A DNA stretch of 64,000 bases from Stenotrophomonas sp. UBA2302 (GTDB lineage: Bacteria; Pseudomonadota; Gammaproteobacteria; Xanthomonadales; Xanthomonadaceae), in the NCBI GenBank assembly GCA_002345545.1, contig DDVW01000037.1, forward strand, positions 24,034 through 88,033, written 5' to 3'. Both the position numbers and the translations under genes were made by a program. The notes under the pieces were generated by a model. That model was not told the DNA's origin. It made no database searches and worked only from the letters and a program-made list of their open reading frames with translations. This document shows positions 21,497-30,716 of this stretch, piece after piece (the stretch's first letter is position 1; each line of letters begins with the position of its first letter).

Positions 21497-23229
21497 TGCG
21501 GCTGCACGGCCACGGCGCTTCGCGCGGGTCCGCACTCGGGCGCGCCCGGGTCCGGCTTCCCTACACCCAGGAAACCGGGAAAAAACACGTCCCGGCGGCG
21601 GCAGTGGAGGGCGAGCTGCAGCGCCTGCACCAGGCCATTGATGCTGCCCGCGCGGAGATGCGGGAGCTGCGCCACCGCCTGCAGGGTGCCCTGCCCGCCG
21701 AGGTCGGCGAGTTCCTCGACCTGCACGCGATGCTGCTCGATGACCCCGAGCTGCTGGTTGCCCTGGACGAGCTGATACGCAACAACCGCTACAGCGCCGC
21801 CTACGCGCTGCGCACCCAGCGTGACCGCCTGGCGCAGGTGTTCGAAGGCATGGAGGATGCCTACCTCAAGAGCCGGCTGGATGACCTGGACCACGTCATC
21901 GGCCGCATCCATGCGTTCCTGCACAAGCGCCCGCCCGGCGTGAAGGGCCTGGCCGGCGAGATCCTGGTATGCGAGAACGTCGCCCCGTCGGAGCTGGCGC
22001 AACTGCAATCGCAGGGCGTGGTCGGCATCATCAGCAGTGGCGGCAACACGCTCTCGCACAGCGCCATCCTTGCGCGCAGCCTGCACCTGCCTCTGGTGGT
22101 CAACGCCAGCGGCGTATTGAACCGGCTCAACGACGGTGACGTACTGATTGTCGATGGCGGCAGCGGCGAGATCATCCTTGATCCCGGAGCCGCGGAACTG
22201 GACCAGCATCGCGCACGCCTGCGTGAGCTGGCACGCGAGCAGCGCGAACTCAGCCACCTGCGCTCCAAACCCACCCGCACCCGCGATGGCGTGGATATCA
22301 CCCTGCTTGCCAACGCCGAATCGCATGACGACGTGGCCCACGCGCACGCGATGGGCGCGCATGGCCTTGGCCTTTACCGCACCGAGTTCCTGTTCCTGCA
22401 GCGCAATGAACTGCCCGGCGAAGAGGAGCAGTTCCAGATCTACCGGGACACCGTACTGGGCATGTGTGGCCGTCCGGTCACCATCCGCACCTTGGACCTG
22501 GGCGCGGACAAGGCCGACCGCACCGGGCTGGTGCTGGGGCGCGAGGAGAATCCGGCGCTGGGCCTGCGGGGCGTGCGGCTGTCGCTGGCCCGCCCCAAAG
22601 TGGCCGACACCCAGCTGCGCGCGATCCTGCGCGCCTCCGGCTACGGGCCGGTGCGGGTGCTGGTTCCGATGGTCAGCACCCGCGACGAGATCCTTGCCGT
22701 CAAACGCCGGATGACACGCCTGGCAAGCGGGTTGCGCAACGAAGGCCATGCCGTGGCCGAGCGGATTGCGCTTGGCGCGATGATCGAGGTTCCCGCCGCG
22801 GCCATCGCCCTGGAGAGCTTCATCGACCTGGTGGATTTCCTCTCCATCGGCACCAACGACCTGGTCCAGTACCTGCTCGCCGCCGATCGCAACAACGAGG
22901 CGGTCAGCACCCTGTACTCGGCACTGCATCCGGCCGTGGTGCGCTTGCTGTCGCAGGTGATCGCCGCTGCACAGGAGCACGGCACACCGGTGGCGGTATG
23001 CGGCGAAATCGCCGGCGACCCGCAGATGGTGCCGCTGCTGCTGGCACTGGGACTGACGGAATTCAGCCTGCACCCGGCAACCCTGCTGGAAGTCCGCCGC
23101 AGCATCCGCGACTGCGACTTGGGACTGCTGCGCGACAGGCACCAGAAACTGCTGCGCGCACGCGACCGGCGCGGCATAGAGCGCTGGATCGCGGACGCGA
23201 CAGCTGCCACAAGTCCGGGCCTCCGCTGA
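21496..23229 (+). CDS. ptsI: PTS phosphoenolpyruvate-protein phosphotransferase (Enzyme I)
   Basis: A 577-residue EI that takes phosphate from PEP and passes it to HPr. The phospho-His188 lies in GGNTLSHSAILARS, the PEP-binding part shows GLYRTEFLFL and SIGTNDLVQY, and the active-site Cys lies in VCGEIAGDP. There is no GAF domain, so it is EI and not PtsP. The ATG at 21496 precedes the family-like GHGASRGSALGRA; GTG codons at 21457, 21490 and 21493 are alternatives. A 215-base gap separates it from mgtE. Confidence 0.94.
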   Translation: MRLHGHGASRGSALGRARVRLPYTQETGKKHVPAAAVEGELQRLHQAIDAARAEMRELRHRLQGALPAEVGEFLDLHAMLLDDPELLVALDELIRNNRYSAAYALRTQRDRLAQVFEGMEDAYLKSRLDDLDHVIGRIHAFLHKRPPGVKGLAGEILVCENVAPSELAQLQSQGVVGIISSGGNTLSHSAILARSLHLPLVVNASGVLNRLNDGDVLIVDGGSGEIILDPGAAELDQHRARLRELAREQRELSHLRSKPTRTRDGVDITLLANAESHDDVAHAHAMGAHGLGLYRTEFLFLQRNELPGEEEQFQIYRDTVLGMCGRPVTIRTLDLGADKADRTGLVLGREENPALGLRGVRLSLARPKVADTQLRAILRASGYGPVRVLVPMVSTRDEILAVKRRMTRLASGLRNEGHAVAERIALGAMIEVPAAAIALESFIDLVDFLSIGTNDLVQYLLAADRNNEAVSTLYSALHPAVVRLLSQVIAAAQEHGTPVAVCGEIAGDPQMVPLLLALGLTEFSLHPATLLEVRRSIRDCDLGLLRDRHQKLLRARDRRGIERWIADATAATSPGLR

Positions 23230-23444
23230 GCCCGCCATCCAGGGCCACACGCAAAACCACACCCGCGCGTACTCCTTCCACTGCAACGCAGGACGGCCTG
23301 CCGCGGCGATTCCAGCGACACCACGGCGCGGTTTCGACAACAAGGGTGGGCAATGAAACATCCGCACCCGATAATGACGCGCTCAACACCGCCGATGCCG
23401 CATCCTAGCGGCGGATAACGGCTCACATCTCATCTGGAGTTCCG

Positions 23445-24806
23445 ATGGCCGAGGCCGTACGCCACGACAGGACAGCCCGACAACTGCGCCTGCTTTCAGA
23501 CGCACTGGACAGCGGGCGGCTGGGCCCGGTACGGCGTCTGGTCAACACGCTGGCGCCGGCGGAAATCGGCAACCTGCTCGAATCGCTGCCACCGGCCAAA
23601 CGCGCGGTGGTGTGGGGGCTGGTCGATGCCGAAGATGATGGCGAGGTGCTGGTCCACGTCGGTGACGAGGTCCGTGAAAGCCTGCTGGCGGACATGGACC
23701 CGGACGAGATCATCGCCGCGGTCGAAGACCTGGACATCGACGACCTGGCCGATCTGGTCGAGGACCTGCCTGACACCGTCATCGACGAAGTGCTCAAGTC
23801 GATGGACCGGGAGAACCGCGAGCGCCTGGAGCAGGTGCTCTCGTATCCGGAGGACACCGCCGGCCGCCTGATGAACCCGGACGTGGTCACCGTACGCGCC
23901 GACGTCAATGTCGATGTGGTACTGCGCTACCTGCGCCTGCGCGGCGAACTGCCCGACCACACCGACCACCTGTTCGTGGTCAGCCGCCGCCACCAGTACC
24001 TGGGCCGGCTGTCGCTGGCGTCGCTGGTGACACACGAGGACAGCACACCGATCAACCGCCTGGTCGACGATGAGCAACCCGCCATCGACGTCGGCGAAAG
24101 TGCCGATGAAGTCGCGCGGCAGTTCTCCGACCATGACTGGGTGTCGGCACCGGTGGTGGACGACAACAACATCCTGATCGGCCGTATCACCATCGACGAC
24201 GTGGTCGACATCATCCGCAGCCAGGCCGAGCACCAGGCGCTGGGCGCAGCCGGCCTGGACGAGGACGAAGACCTGTTCAGCCCGGTGTGGCGCGCGATGC
24301 GGCGACGGCTGGTATGGCTGTTCGTCAATCTGTGTACCGCCTTCATCGCCGCCAACGTGGTTGGCCGGTTCGAAGGCACCATCGACCAGCTGGTGGCGCT
24401 GGCGGTGTTGATGCCGATGGTCGCCGGCCTGGGCGGCAACGCCGGCACCCAGGTGCTGGCATTGATGGTGCGCGGCCTTGCACTGGGCCAGGTCGGTGCC
24501 TCCAACGTGAAAACCCTGCTGTGGAAGGAGCTGCGCGTGGCGCTGCTCAACGGCCTGCTGATGGGCGCGGTACTGGGGCTGATCGTGCTGGCCTGGTTCC
24601 ACAACCCCGGCCTGTCGGTGGTGATCTTCGTCGCGTTGACCTGCAACCTGCTGCTGGCCGCGTCGGCCGGTGTGCTGATTCCGATCACGCTCAAGCGATT
24701 GGGCTTCGACCCGGCACTGGCCAGCGGCATCTTCCTGACCGCCATTACCGATTCGATGGGCTTTTTCACCTTCCTCGGCCTTGCCACCCTGGTCCTGCTG
24801 CGCTGA
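23445..24806 (+). CDS. mgtE: Magnesium transporter MgtE
   Basis: A 453-residue Mg2+ channel. An acidic N-terminal superhelical domain (to about 130; DMDPDEIIAAVEDLDIDDLADLVEDL in part) and two CBS domains sense cytosolic magnesium, followed by five membrane helices including MPMVAGLGGNAGTQ, the pore signature. It often closes the PTS-containing cluster in xanthomonads. The upstream 215 bases show an inverted CCGCCG/CGGCGG pair near 23389-23414 but no recognised Mg2+ riboswitch. Confidence 0.93.
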   Translation: MAEAVRHDRTARQLRLLSDALDSGRLGPVRRLVNTLAPAEIGNLLESLPPAKRAVVWGLVDAEDDGEVLVHVGDEVRESLLADMDPDEIIAAVEDLDIDDLADLVEDLPDTVIDEVLKSMDRENRERLEQVLSYPEDTAGRLMNPDVVTVRADVNVDVVLRYLRLRGELPDHTDHLFVVSRRHQYLGRLSLASLVTHEDSTPINRLVDDEQPAIDVGESADEVARQFSDHDWVSAPVVDDNNILIGRITIDDVVDIIRSQAEHQALGAAGLDEDEDLFSPVWRAMRRRLVWLFVNLCTAFIAANVVGRFEGTIDQLVALAVLMPMVAGLGGNAGTQVLALMVRGLALGQVGASNVKTLLWKELRVALLNGLLMGAVLGLIVLAWFHNPGLSVVIFVALTCNLLLAASAGVLIPITLKRLGFDPALASGIFLTAITDSMGFFTFLGLATLVLLR

Positions 24807-24870
24807 CCACCCTCGCCTGCGCAAACGGCCCCCAGTTCCGGCATGACGCCACCATCATCGGATCCCGCCA

Positions 24871-25134
24871 ATGACCACCACCATCAACGACTATTACCAG
24901 CCCGGCTGGCGCGAACAGCTTCACCATTGCCCGGCCTGTACATGGCAGGGCGGCTCCCGGCAGATGGAAATGGAACTGCATGACGAGCAGAGCCAGTACA
25001 GCTGCCCGCAATGCGAATTCCCGCTGCTGATCGTGCAGCATCCGGATCTGGCCGCCATACAGGCCGCCGCGGCAGCCGGCAATGCCGAAGCCCAACAGCA
25101 GCTGGAAATACTGGCGATGGCGCCGCGCGGCTGA
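24871..25134 (+). CDS. Small zinc-ribbon-like protein
   Basis: An 87-residue protein with two Cys pairs of zinc-ribbon spacing, HCPACTW (near 19-25) and CPQCEF (near 49-54), followed by an Ala/Gln-rich helix. It probably binds one zinc ion; no enzyme domain is attached and the role is unknown. It converges with the membrane-protein gene on the other strand, with a 122-base gap lacking a clear terminator. Confidence 0.65.
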   Translation: MTTTINDYYQPGWREQLHHCPACTWQGGSRQMEMELHDEQSQYSCPQCEFPLLIVQHPDLAAIQAAAAAGNAEAQQQLEILAMAPRG

Positions 25135-25256
25135 GTGCGCCAGCAAAACCGGGACCGCTGCCACGCGGAAAAGCGGTACGGCTGCGCACACGGCTCCATA
25201 TTCCTCTCCGCGGCCCCGCCCTTCCACGGATGGCCGGGGCAGGTGGCCGCACCTGC

Positions 25257-26684
25257 TCAGGGACTCAAACGATGATGGCTCCAGCGTCCTTCAGCATCCA
25301 TCTGCAGGCAGGTTCCTGATCCACGCGTCGGGCAGGCCTCCACCACATGGACCTGCTCCAGCGGCAGCTCCAGTCGCCATGCCAGCCCATGTCCGCCGAC
25401 AGCATAGAAGCGTTGCTCATCGGCCACGGTCACCCACAACGGCGCCTTCAGTTGCTGGCCAGCCAGCTGCTGCAAGGAAGTCTCCGCCCACCGCGCACGC
25501 CCGATAAGTCCCGGGTGATCCAGCCAGCGCGTTCCCGCCACCGACATCCAGCACGAAAGCGCCATCAATCCGGCTGCGACCAGTGCAACCCGGCGCCCCT
25601 GCAGCAGCCGCGCCAGCACGATGGCCGGCAGGATCGCGGAGATCGCGGCGTAATACTCGTAGCTGTTCCACACCAGCGGAAAATAAGGCGCGTAGGTGAC
25701 GACGGCAAAAACCGCCAGCAGCCCCCATTGCCGGTGATTGATCCGCGCCCAGCCTCCCTTGGAGGCCGCCAGCGCCCAGCTGAGCAGCACCGGCAGTGCT
25801 GCCAGCAACGCCCACCCGGCCCCCCTGAGCAGCTCTCCGGTAGCAATCATCCGCAGCGCCTCTCGCGGCACATTGAGCAGCCACGCTCCGAATGAAGCTC
25901 CGTTCTTGACCAGGTTCCCGCCAAACACGTAGGCATATTGCGGGGCCGGCGGAAGCGTAGCCTTGCTGCGCAACAGCAGCCAGACAGCCGCAACGGCCAC
26001 GGACACCGCCAGCACCACCCACTCGCCCCGGCGCAGGCGGGCGCCGCTGAACAGGCTGAGCAGCAGCATGAGCACCGGCATCAAGATGGCCGATTCCTTG
26101 CTCAGCAAGGCAACCGTCAACAGGCATGGCACCAGCGCCAGCAACAGCAGGCGGCGGCCTGCCACTGCCCGCGATGCCGCCAGCCAGGATGCAAGCAGCA
26201 ATGTGCTGGACAGCACCAGCAGCGGGCTGTTGGCCGCAGCGACCCAGTGCACCGTCAGCAGGCTGACAGCCAGCACGCCGTAGAAGCCCGCGCTCAGCCC
26301 CGCCACCGCCCAGGGGGATGGCCAGCCGGCAACGCGCGCCACAGCCAGCCCCAGTACGCCTACGCCAAGCGCCGCCATCAGCTGCAGTACAAGCAGGATG
26401 GAATGTGCGACCAACACATCACCCTGCAGCACCCCTTCGATCACGCGCCACCAGGCTGTCTGCGACAGTGGACGCCAGAACAGTTCCGGCTGCAGCGGCC
26501 AGAAGGTTTCCGCCCACGGCTGGCCCGCCAGATTTGCAGCCCGTGCCGCCTGCAGAAAAACATAATCGTCACCCCAGAATGGGGTCCACAGCGCCGGCAG
26601 CCAGATCACCACGGCCGATACCAGCAGCACCGCCATCACCAGAAGGTCCGACCGTGCCGGACGCATCGCCAAACCAGTATCCAT
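25257..26684 (-). CDS. GT-C-like polytopic membrane protein of unknown substrate
   Basis: A 475-residue protein with about eleven hydrophobic helices. The first periplasmic loop has an acidic motif WGDDYVF near 40, as in GT-C glycosyltransferases that use polyprenyl-linked sugars, followed by ARAANLAGQPWAETFWPLQPELFWRPLSQ. A short soluble C-terminal part follows. The assignment to GT-C is by topology and motif only. The start at 26684 is chosen as the first Met just before the first membrane helix and clear of pyrB. Downstream of pyrB on the same strand. Confidence 0.6.
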   Translation of the reverse strand: MDTGLAMRPARSDLLVMAVLLVSAVVIWLPALWTPFWGDDYVFLQAARAANLAGQPWAETFWPLQPELFWRPLSQTAWWRVIEGVLQGDVLVAHSILLVLQLMAALGVGVLGLAVARVAGWPSPWAVAGLSAGFYGVLAVSLLTVHWVAAANSPLLVLSSTLLLASWLAASRAVAGRRLLLLALVPCLLTVALLSKESAILMPVLMLLLSLFSGARLRRGEWVVLAVSVAVAAVWLLLRSKATLPPAPQYAYVFGGNLVKNGASFGAWLLNVPREALRMIATGELLRGAGWALLAALPVLLSWALAASKGGWARINHRQWGLLAVFAVVTYAPYFPLVWNSYEYYAAISAILPAIVLARLLQGRRVALVAAGLMALSCWMSVAGTRWLDHPGLIGRARWAETSLQQLAGQQLKAPLWVTVADEQRFYAVGGHGLAWRLELPLEQVHVVEACPTRGSGTCLQMDAEGRWSHHRLSP

Positions 26685-26752
26685 ACCGACTGCTCCCCGA
26701 GCTGCACCGTGGCAGCCGCTATCCATCCATCGAAAGCGCCAGCGCGCCTTCC

Positions 26753-26803
26753 CCGACCGACCGACCGACCCACTCAGCTCAGCCCAACCCGGCTCAGCCC
26801 AAC
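26753..26803. repeat. CCGA microsatellite and 15-bp duplication at the pyrB 3' end
   Basis: Four CCGA units plus CC (26753-26770), then GCTCAGCCCAAC twice (26777-26788 and 26792-26803, period 15). The second copy contains the pyrB stop codon, so the first duplicates the last codons of pyrB. Both look like replication-slippage products. Confidence 0.7.
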
Positions 26804-27744
26804 AGCGTTTCCAGCACCGCCATGCGCACCGCAACGCCGTTGGCCACTTGGCGCAACACCCATGACTGCGGGCCATCGGCCACTTCATCGGTGACTTCCA
26901 CGCCGCGGTTGATCGGCCCCGGGTGCAGCACGGCGGCGTCTTTGCCCGCCCGTGCCAGACGTGCGCGGGTAAGCCCATAATCGGCGTGGTACTGCTCCAG
27001 CGACGGCACCAGCCCTTCTTCCATGCGCTCGCGCTGCAGCCGCAGCATCATCAGTGCATCGGCACCTTCCAGCAGCGCATCGAAATCCTGCCCGACGACA
27101 CAGCCCTTGAGCGTATCGTCCTCCGGCAACAGCGACTGCGGCCCGCACACGCGGATCTCGCCCACGCCCAGCGTGCGCATGGCGTGCAGGTCGGTACGCG
27201 CCACGCGCGAATGCTTCACGTCACCGACGATCACCACTTTCAGCTTTGAAAAATCCGCACCCTTGGCCTGTCGCAGGGTCAGCATGTCCAGCAACCCCTG
27301 GGTCGGGTGTGCACTGCGGCCATCACCGGCATTGACCAGCGCCGTCCCCTCGCCCGCTGCTGCCGCCAGTTCCGCCACGGCGCCATCGTCGGGATGCCGC
27401 ACCACGAAGCCCCGCACCCCCATTGCCTCCAGATTGCGCAGCGTGTCGCTGGCGGTTTCGCCCTTGCGTGCCGACGAAGTGGAGGCATCGAAATTCAGCA
27501 CGTCCGCACCCAGCCGCTGGGCGGCCAGCTGGAAGGAGCTGCGGGTACGCGTGGACGGCTCGAAAAACAGCGTGCAGACGGCGGTCCCGGCAAGTACGGC
27601 ACGCTTGTTGCCGACCCGCCCTACCGCCGCGTCACGGATCTGCCCGGCGCGGTCCAGCAGCTGCAGCAGGGTTTCACGGGGCAATCCTTCCAGGGTCAGC
27701 AGGTGGCGCAGGCGGCCTTGTGCATCAAATTGCGTAGCGGTCAT
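26794..27744 (-). CDS. pyrB: Aspartate carbamoyltransferase catalytic subunit
   Basis: A 316-residue enzyme joining carbamoyl phosphate and aspartate, the committed step of pyrimidine synthesis. It shows the carbamoyl-phosphate motif EPSTRTRSSF near 62-71, GDGRSAHPTQGLLDMLT near 140-156 and HPGPINRGVE. No pyrI or pyrC-like gene is adjacent. It lies 20 bases after ruvX in the order yqgE-ruvX-pyrB, as in Pseudomonas. Confidence 0.97.
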   Translation of the reverse strand: MTATQFDAQGRLRHLLTLEGLPRETLLQLLDRAGQIRDAAVGRVGNKRAVLAGTAVCTLFFEPSTRTRSSFQLAAQRLGADVLNFDASTSSARKGETASDTLRNLEAMGVRGFVVRHPDDGAVAELAAAAGEGTALVNAGDGRSAHPTQGLLDMLTLRQAKGADFSKLKVVIVGDVKHSRVARTDLHAMRTLGVGEIRVCGPQSLLPEDDTLKGCVVGQDFDALLEGADALMMLRLQRERMEEGLVPSLEQYHADYGLTRARLARAGKDAAVLHPGPINRGVEVTDEVADGPQSWVLRQVANGVAVRMAVLETLLG

Positions 27745-27764
27745 GGCGGGGTCTATGCAGGGAG

Positions 27765-28232
27765 TCAGGAAACAGGGGTGGCATCGTGCGGTGACGACAG
27801 CCAGCGTTCGATGATGACCGCCGCGGCGACCGCATCGAGATTGGCGGCATCGCGGCGGCGCTTGCGGCCTTCGGCACGTTCGACGGCGAAGCGGCGTGCC
27901 GCCTCCACCGAGCTGGAGCGCTCGTCGATCATCAGTACCGGCACCTTGAAGCGCTGCTGCAACTGGCGCGCGAAGGCCAGCGCACGCTTGCGTGCCGGCT
28001 GGTCCTCGCCATCCAGCGTCAACGGGTCGCCCACGATCATTCCCTGCGGACGCCAGTCCTTGAACAGGCGCTCCAGCGCGTTCCAGTCGGGGCCGGCGGC
28101 ATGCACATCGACCACTGCAAGCGCCCGCGCATTGCCGCCGAACGAGCTGCCGATCGCCACGCCGATACGGCGCGAACCGACATCAAAACCCAGCACCGTG
28201 CTGTCGGTGGACAAGGGCAGCGGATCAGGCAT
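27765..28232 (-). CDS. ruvX: Holliday junction resolvase-like RuvX/YqgF
   Basis: A 155-residue RNase H-fold nuclease. It shows [12 protein letters not shown] at the N-terminus, VGDPLTLDG, the catalytic [11 protein letters not shown] and a C-terminal [12 protein letters not shown]. Family members act in 16S rRNA 5' maturation and possibly recombination. Its start overlaps the yqgE stop by eight bases. Confidence 0.93.
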   Translation of the reverse strand: MPDPLPLSTDSTVLGFDVGSRRIGVAIGSSFGGNARALAVVDVHAAGPDWNALERLFKDWRPQGMIVGDPLTLDGEDQPARKRALAFARQLQQRFKVPVLMIDERSSSVEAARRFAVERAEGRKRRRDAANLDAVAAAVIIERWLSSPHDATPVS

Positions 28233-28791
28233 TGCCGCTGTACCCCGCCAGCCGGAACAGATCCACACCGATGCGCGAGGCGGCCAGCTGCCAGCGCTGC
28301 TCCAGCGGCGTATCGAACAGCAATCCGGCATCGGCCGGCACCGTCAGCCAGCTGTTCTCGGCCAGCTCCTGTTCCAGTTGCCCCGGACTCCAGCCGGCGC
28401 AGCCCAGCGTGACCAGCACATTGGCCGGGCCATCGCCGCGAGCCAGTGCTTCGAGGATGTCGCGCGAGGTGGTCAGGTACAGACCTTCGGCCACTGTCAG
28501 GCTGGAATCCCAGTCGCGCGGATCGTCATGGATCACGAACCCCCGCTCCGGATGCACCGGCCCGCCGCTGAGCACCGGACGAGCGCACAGTGCTTCATCG
28601 TCCGATGCGATGTCCATCTGCGACAGCACATCGCCCAGCGTGTAATCGGAGGGCTGGTTGATCATCACCCCCATCGCACCGTTGCCATCATGCTGGCAGA
28701 TCAGCGAGACACTGCGGGCAAAGCCCGGATCGAGCAGCGATGGCAACGCCACCAGCAGGTGATTGACAAGGGGGGGCGACAGCGCGGACAT
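28225..28791 (-). CDS. YqgE/AlgH family protein
   Basis: A 188-residue cytosolic UPF0301 protein: [20 protein letters not shown] and [15 protein letters not shown] are the family blocks. AlgH was once tied to alginate control in Pseudomonas, but its molecular role is undefined. The ATG at 28791 ([15 protein letters not shown]) is preferred over an upstream Met at 28866 that would overlap the divergent tag gene. Confidence 0.92.
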   Translation of the reverse strand: MSALSPPLVNHLLVALPSLLDPGFARSVSLICQHDGNGAMGVMINQPSDYTLGDVLSQMDIASDDEALCARPVLSGGPVHPERGFVIHDDPRDWDSSLTVAEGLYLTTSRDILEALARGDGPANVLVTLGCAGWSPGQLEQELAENSWLTVPADAGLLFDTPLEQRWQLAASRIGVDLFRLAGYSGNA

Positions 28792-28864
28792 GGCCGTTAT
28801 TCTAACGGCTACGACCGGCCAAGGCGTGTGCCGGATGATCCCAGGCCCCGACAGATGCGTACCC

Positions 28865-29401
28865 ATGTCCAGTTATTGTGATATCGCCCCCGGCCATCCC
28901 GTCCACGCGTATTACCACGCCCACGAATACGGCTTTCCGCAGCGTGACGAGCGCGAGCTGTTCGAGCGCCTGCTGCTGGAAATCAACCAGGCCGGGCTGA
29001 GCTGGGAAACCATCCTGAAAAAACGCGAAGGCTTCCGTGCCGCCTATGACGGCTTCGATGTGGATGCCGTGGCCGCCTACGGTGAGGCCGATGTCGAACG
29101 CCTGCTCGGCGACAGCCGCATCATCCGCAACCGCCTGAAAGTGCGGGCGGCGATCCACAACGCGCAGGTGATCCAGACGCTGCGGCTGTCCCACGGCAGC
29201 TTCGCCGCATGGCTGGATGCGATGCATCCACGGAGCAAGCCGGAGTGGGTCAAGCTGTTCAGGAAAACCTTCCGCTTCACCGGCGGCGAGATCACCGGCG
29301 AGTTCCTGATGAGCCTGGGTTACCTGCCCGGTGCGCACCGCGAGGACTGCCCGGTGCACGCGCGCATTGTCGGGCTTTCTCCGCCCTGGACCCGCGACTG
29401 A
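28865..29401 (+). CDS. tag: DNA-3-methyladenine glycosylase I
   Basis: A 178-residue base-excision glycosylase removing 3-methyladenine. The Zn ligands fit the Tag pattern: Cys5 and His18 at the N-terminus, and His and Cys in [10 protein letters not shown] at the C-terminus. [23 protein letters not shown] carries the active-site Glu and base-pocket residues. Single gene, converging with pilU across a 12-bp hairpin. Confidence 0.95.
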   Translation: MSSYCDIAPGHPVHAYYHAHEYGFPQRDERELFERLLLEINQAGLSWETILKKREGFRAAYDGFDVDAVAAYGEADVERLLGDSRIIRNRLKVRAAIHNAQVIQTLRLSHGSFAAWLDAMHPRSKPEWVKLFRKTFRFTGGEITGEFLMSLGYLPGAHREDCPVHARIVGLSPPWTRD

Positions 29402-29475
29402 GCGGAGGATTCCGCACACTGCGACACCCCCGGCGCGAGGAATGGCAGGCACAAGGCGCGACGGCAGGCAGAAAC

Positions 29476-29511
29476 GACGATGGCCGGCTCCTCGCGGGAC
29501 CGGCCATCGTC
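29476..29511 (-). terminator. Probable terminator downstream of pilU
   Basis: A perfect 12-bp stem (29476-29487 with 29500-29511) with a 12-base loop. Read on the minus strand it is followed by GTTTCT, a short T-rich stretch, 26 bases after the pilU stop; on the plus strand there is no T-run, so it is assigned to pilU. Confidence 0.6.
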
Positions 29512-29536
29512 ATTGTGCGGAACGGGCGAAGTCGCC

Positions 29537-30667
29537 TCAGCGGACCTCGGCGATCTCCACACCGTCCAGGCCCTGCGCCAGCGTCTTGGCATCGCCGCCC
29601 TGCGCAAGCTTGATGCGCAGGCGCACCTCGTTCTGCGAATCGGCGTAACGCAGCGCGTCGTCGTAGCTGATCTCGCCAGCCTGATACAGCTCGAACAGGC
29701 TCTGGTCGAAGGTCTTCATGCCCAGCTGCACGGAATCGCGCATCACTTCCTTGAGCTTGTGGATCTCGCCATCGCGGATGTAATCCTGCACCAGCGGCGT
29801 GCCCAGCATGATTTCCATCGCCACCCGGCGCGCCTTGCCGTCGGGCGTTGGCACCAGCTGCTGCGCCACCACACCCTTCAGGTTCAGCGACAGATCCATC
29901 AACAGCTGGTTGCGGCGGTCTTCCGGGAAGAAGTTGATGATGCGGTCCATCGCCTGGTTGGCGTTGTTGGCATGCAGCGTGGCCAGCACCAGGTGGCCGG
30001 TTTCAGCGAAGGCGATGGCGTGGTCCATGCCTTCACGGGTACGGATCTCGCCGATCATGATCACGTCCGGCGCCTGCCGCAGCGTGTTCTTCAGTGCCGC
30101 CTCCCAGCTGTCGGTGTCGATGCCGACCTCGCGCTGGGTGATGATGCAGCCTTCGTGCTTGTGCACGAATTCGATCGGGTCCTCGATGGTGATGATGTGC
30201 CCGGTCGAGTTCTGGTTGCGGTAGCCGATCATCGCCGCCAGCGAGGTTGATTTACCGGTACCGGTAGCGCCGACGAACAGGATGATGCCGCGCTTGGTCA
30301 TCGCCAGCGTCTTGATCACCGGCGGCAGGCTCAGCTCGTCCACGGTCGGGATACGCGTCTCGATCCGGCGCAGCACCATGCCCACCTGGTTGCGCTGGTA
30401 GAAGCAGCTCACGCGGAAACGGCCGACACCGGCCAGGCCGATGGCGAAGTTGCACTCGTGGGTCTTCTCGAACTCCTCGCGCTGCGCCGGCGTCATCACG
30501 TTGAGCACCATGTCGCGGCTCTGCTGCGGGGTCAGCGGCGTCTGCGTGATCGGCGAGATCTTGCCGTGCACCTTCATCGACGGTGGCATGCCGGCGGTGA
30601 TGAACAGATCCGACGCCTTCTGGTGCGCCATCAGCTTGAGGAACGAGGTGAAGTCGATGGTGCTCAT
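29537..30667 (-). CDS. pilU: Type IV pilus retraction ATPase accessory PilU
   Basis: A 376-residue PilT-like secretion ATPase. It shows Walker A GATGTGKST, Asp box and Walker B (IMIGEIRTREGMD), and His box TLHANNANQAMDR. The PilT-specific AIRNLIRE motif is replaced by PLVQDYIRDG, the usual distinction of PilU. PilU assists PilT in pilus retraction under load at the inner-membrane base. Downstream of pilT by 49 bases. Confidence 0.93.
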   Translation of the reverse strand: MSTIDFTSFLKLMAHQKASDLFITAGMPPSMKVHGKISPITQTPLTPQQSRDMVLNVMTPAQREEFEKTHECNFAIGLAGVGRFRVSCFYQRNQVGMVLRRIETRIPTVDELSLPPVIKTLAMTKRGIILFVGATGTGKSTSLAAMIGYRNQNSTGHIITIEDPIEFVHKHEGCIITQREVGIDTDSWEAALKNTLRQAPDVIMIGEIRTREGMDHAIAFAETGHLVLATLHANNANQAMDRIINFFPEDRRNQLLMDLSLNLKGVVAQQLVPTPDGKARRVAMEIMLGTPLVQDYIRDGEIHKLKEVMRDSVQLGMKTFDQSLFELYQAGEISYDDALRYADSQNEVRLRIKLAQGGDAKTLAQGLDGVEIAEVR

Positions 30668-30716
30668 GACAGTGCTCCGGCAGGGGCGGAAAGGTTACGG
30701 AAGGACATCACACCGG

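Noticed and set aside
21346-23367. A 673-codon minus-strand frame over ptsH and ptsI
   Set aside because: Composition is Gln/Ala/His-rich without motifs, and the plus strand encodes intact HPr and EI.
23230-23444. Magnesium riboswitch upstream of mgtE
   Set aside because: No ykoK-type conserved core or paired helices could be recognised; only one short inverted repeat is present.
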